Assembly: GCA_937921805.1 (NCBI GenBank) | Contig: CAKZUS010000079.1 | Coordinates: 1-6,715 of the forward strand | From: an uncultured Granulosicoccaceae bacterium | Lineage (GTDB): Bacteria > Pseudomonadota > Gammaproteobacteria > JABXHR01 | DNA length: 6,715 nucleotides | Reading direction: 5' to 3' | Program-made: the position numbers and the translations under genes | Notes under the pieces: model-generated | Database searches by the model: none | Seen by the model: only the letters and a program-made list of their open reading frames with translations | Told to the model about the DNA's origin: nothing | Part shown: positions 6,685 to 6,715 of the stretch, in pieces | Position numbering within the stretch: the first letter of the stretch is position 1 | How the letters are laid out: each line of letters begins with the position of its first letter

Positions 6685-6713
6685 ACAGTAAATCAATCGA
6701 CTACGAAACTCAA
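6685..6713 (-). promoter_or_regulatory. Weak sigma70-like promoter candidate for the importer operon
   Basis: On the minus strand TTGAGT (6713-6708) and TACTGT (6690-6685) are separated by 17 bases, upstream of the binding-protein gene. The -35 match is four of six and the -10 only three of six. Only 56 bases upstream of the gene are in the window, so the true promoter may lie outside it. Confidence 0.2.
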
Positions 6714-6715
6714 GC

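Overview
The window carries two convergent gene groups and reads like ordinary bacterial chromosome. The cytoplasmic genes, the Gram-negative type signal peptide, the moderately high GC content and the compact gene packing suggest a proteobacterium, perhaps a marine gammaproteobacterium. That placement is an impression from protein style and was not tested by any search.

Left part (about 53-1521, plus strand): a two-gene unit. The first gene encodes a short, stand-alone protein of the cobalamin-independent methionine synthase (MetE C-terminal domain) family with an intact zinc site. The second encodes a YoaB-like Rid family protein (RidA/YjgF/UK114 superfamily). They overlap by the four bases ATGA and are probably translationally coupled. 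A strong hairpin and a small array of tandem 12-13 base repeats fill the gap to the facing operon (1522-1628).

Right part (6659 down to 1629, minus strand): a complete branched-chain amino acid type (HAAT/Liv) ABC importer in the order substrate-binding protein, LivG ATPase, LivF ATPase, LivH permease, LivM permease. The last four genes are joined by three successive ATGA overlaps. The binding-protein gene is separated from livG by 69 bases that contain a textbook rho-independent terminator. This probably lets the binding protein be made in excess over the membrane complex.

How they may work together: the binding protein captures an amino acid-like ligand in the periplasm, LivH/LivM form the channel, and LivG/LivF power it. 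The neighbouring MetE-like and Rid proteins could process a methylated or amine-containing nutrient, but they lie on the opposite strand, so that link is inference from proximity. All five importer genes and both plus-strand genes look intact. I see no mobile element, CRISPR array, tRNA or rRNA. I did not find clear evidence of an undescribed system; the most distinctive items are the altered active-site motif of the MetE-like protein, its coupling to a Rid protein, and the terminator inside the transporter operon.
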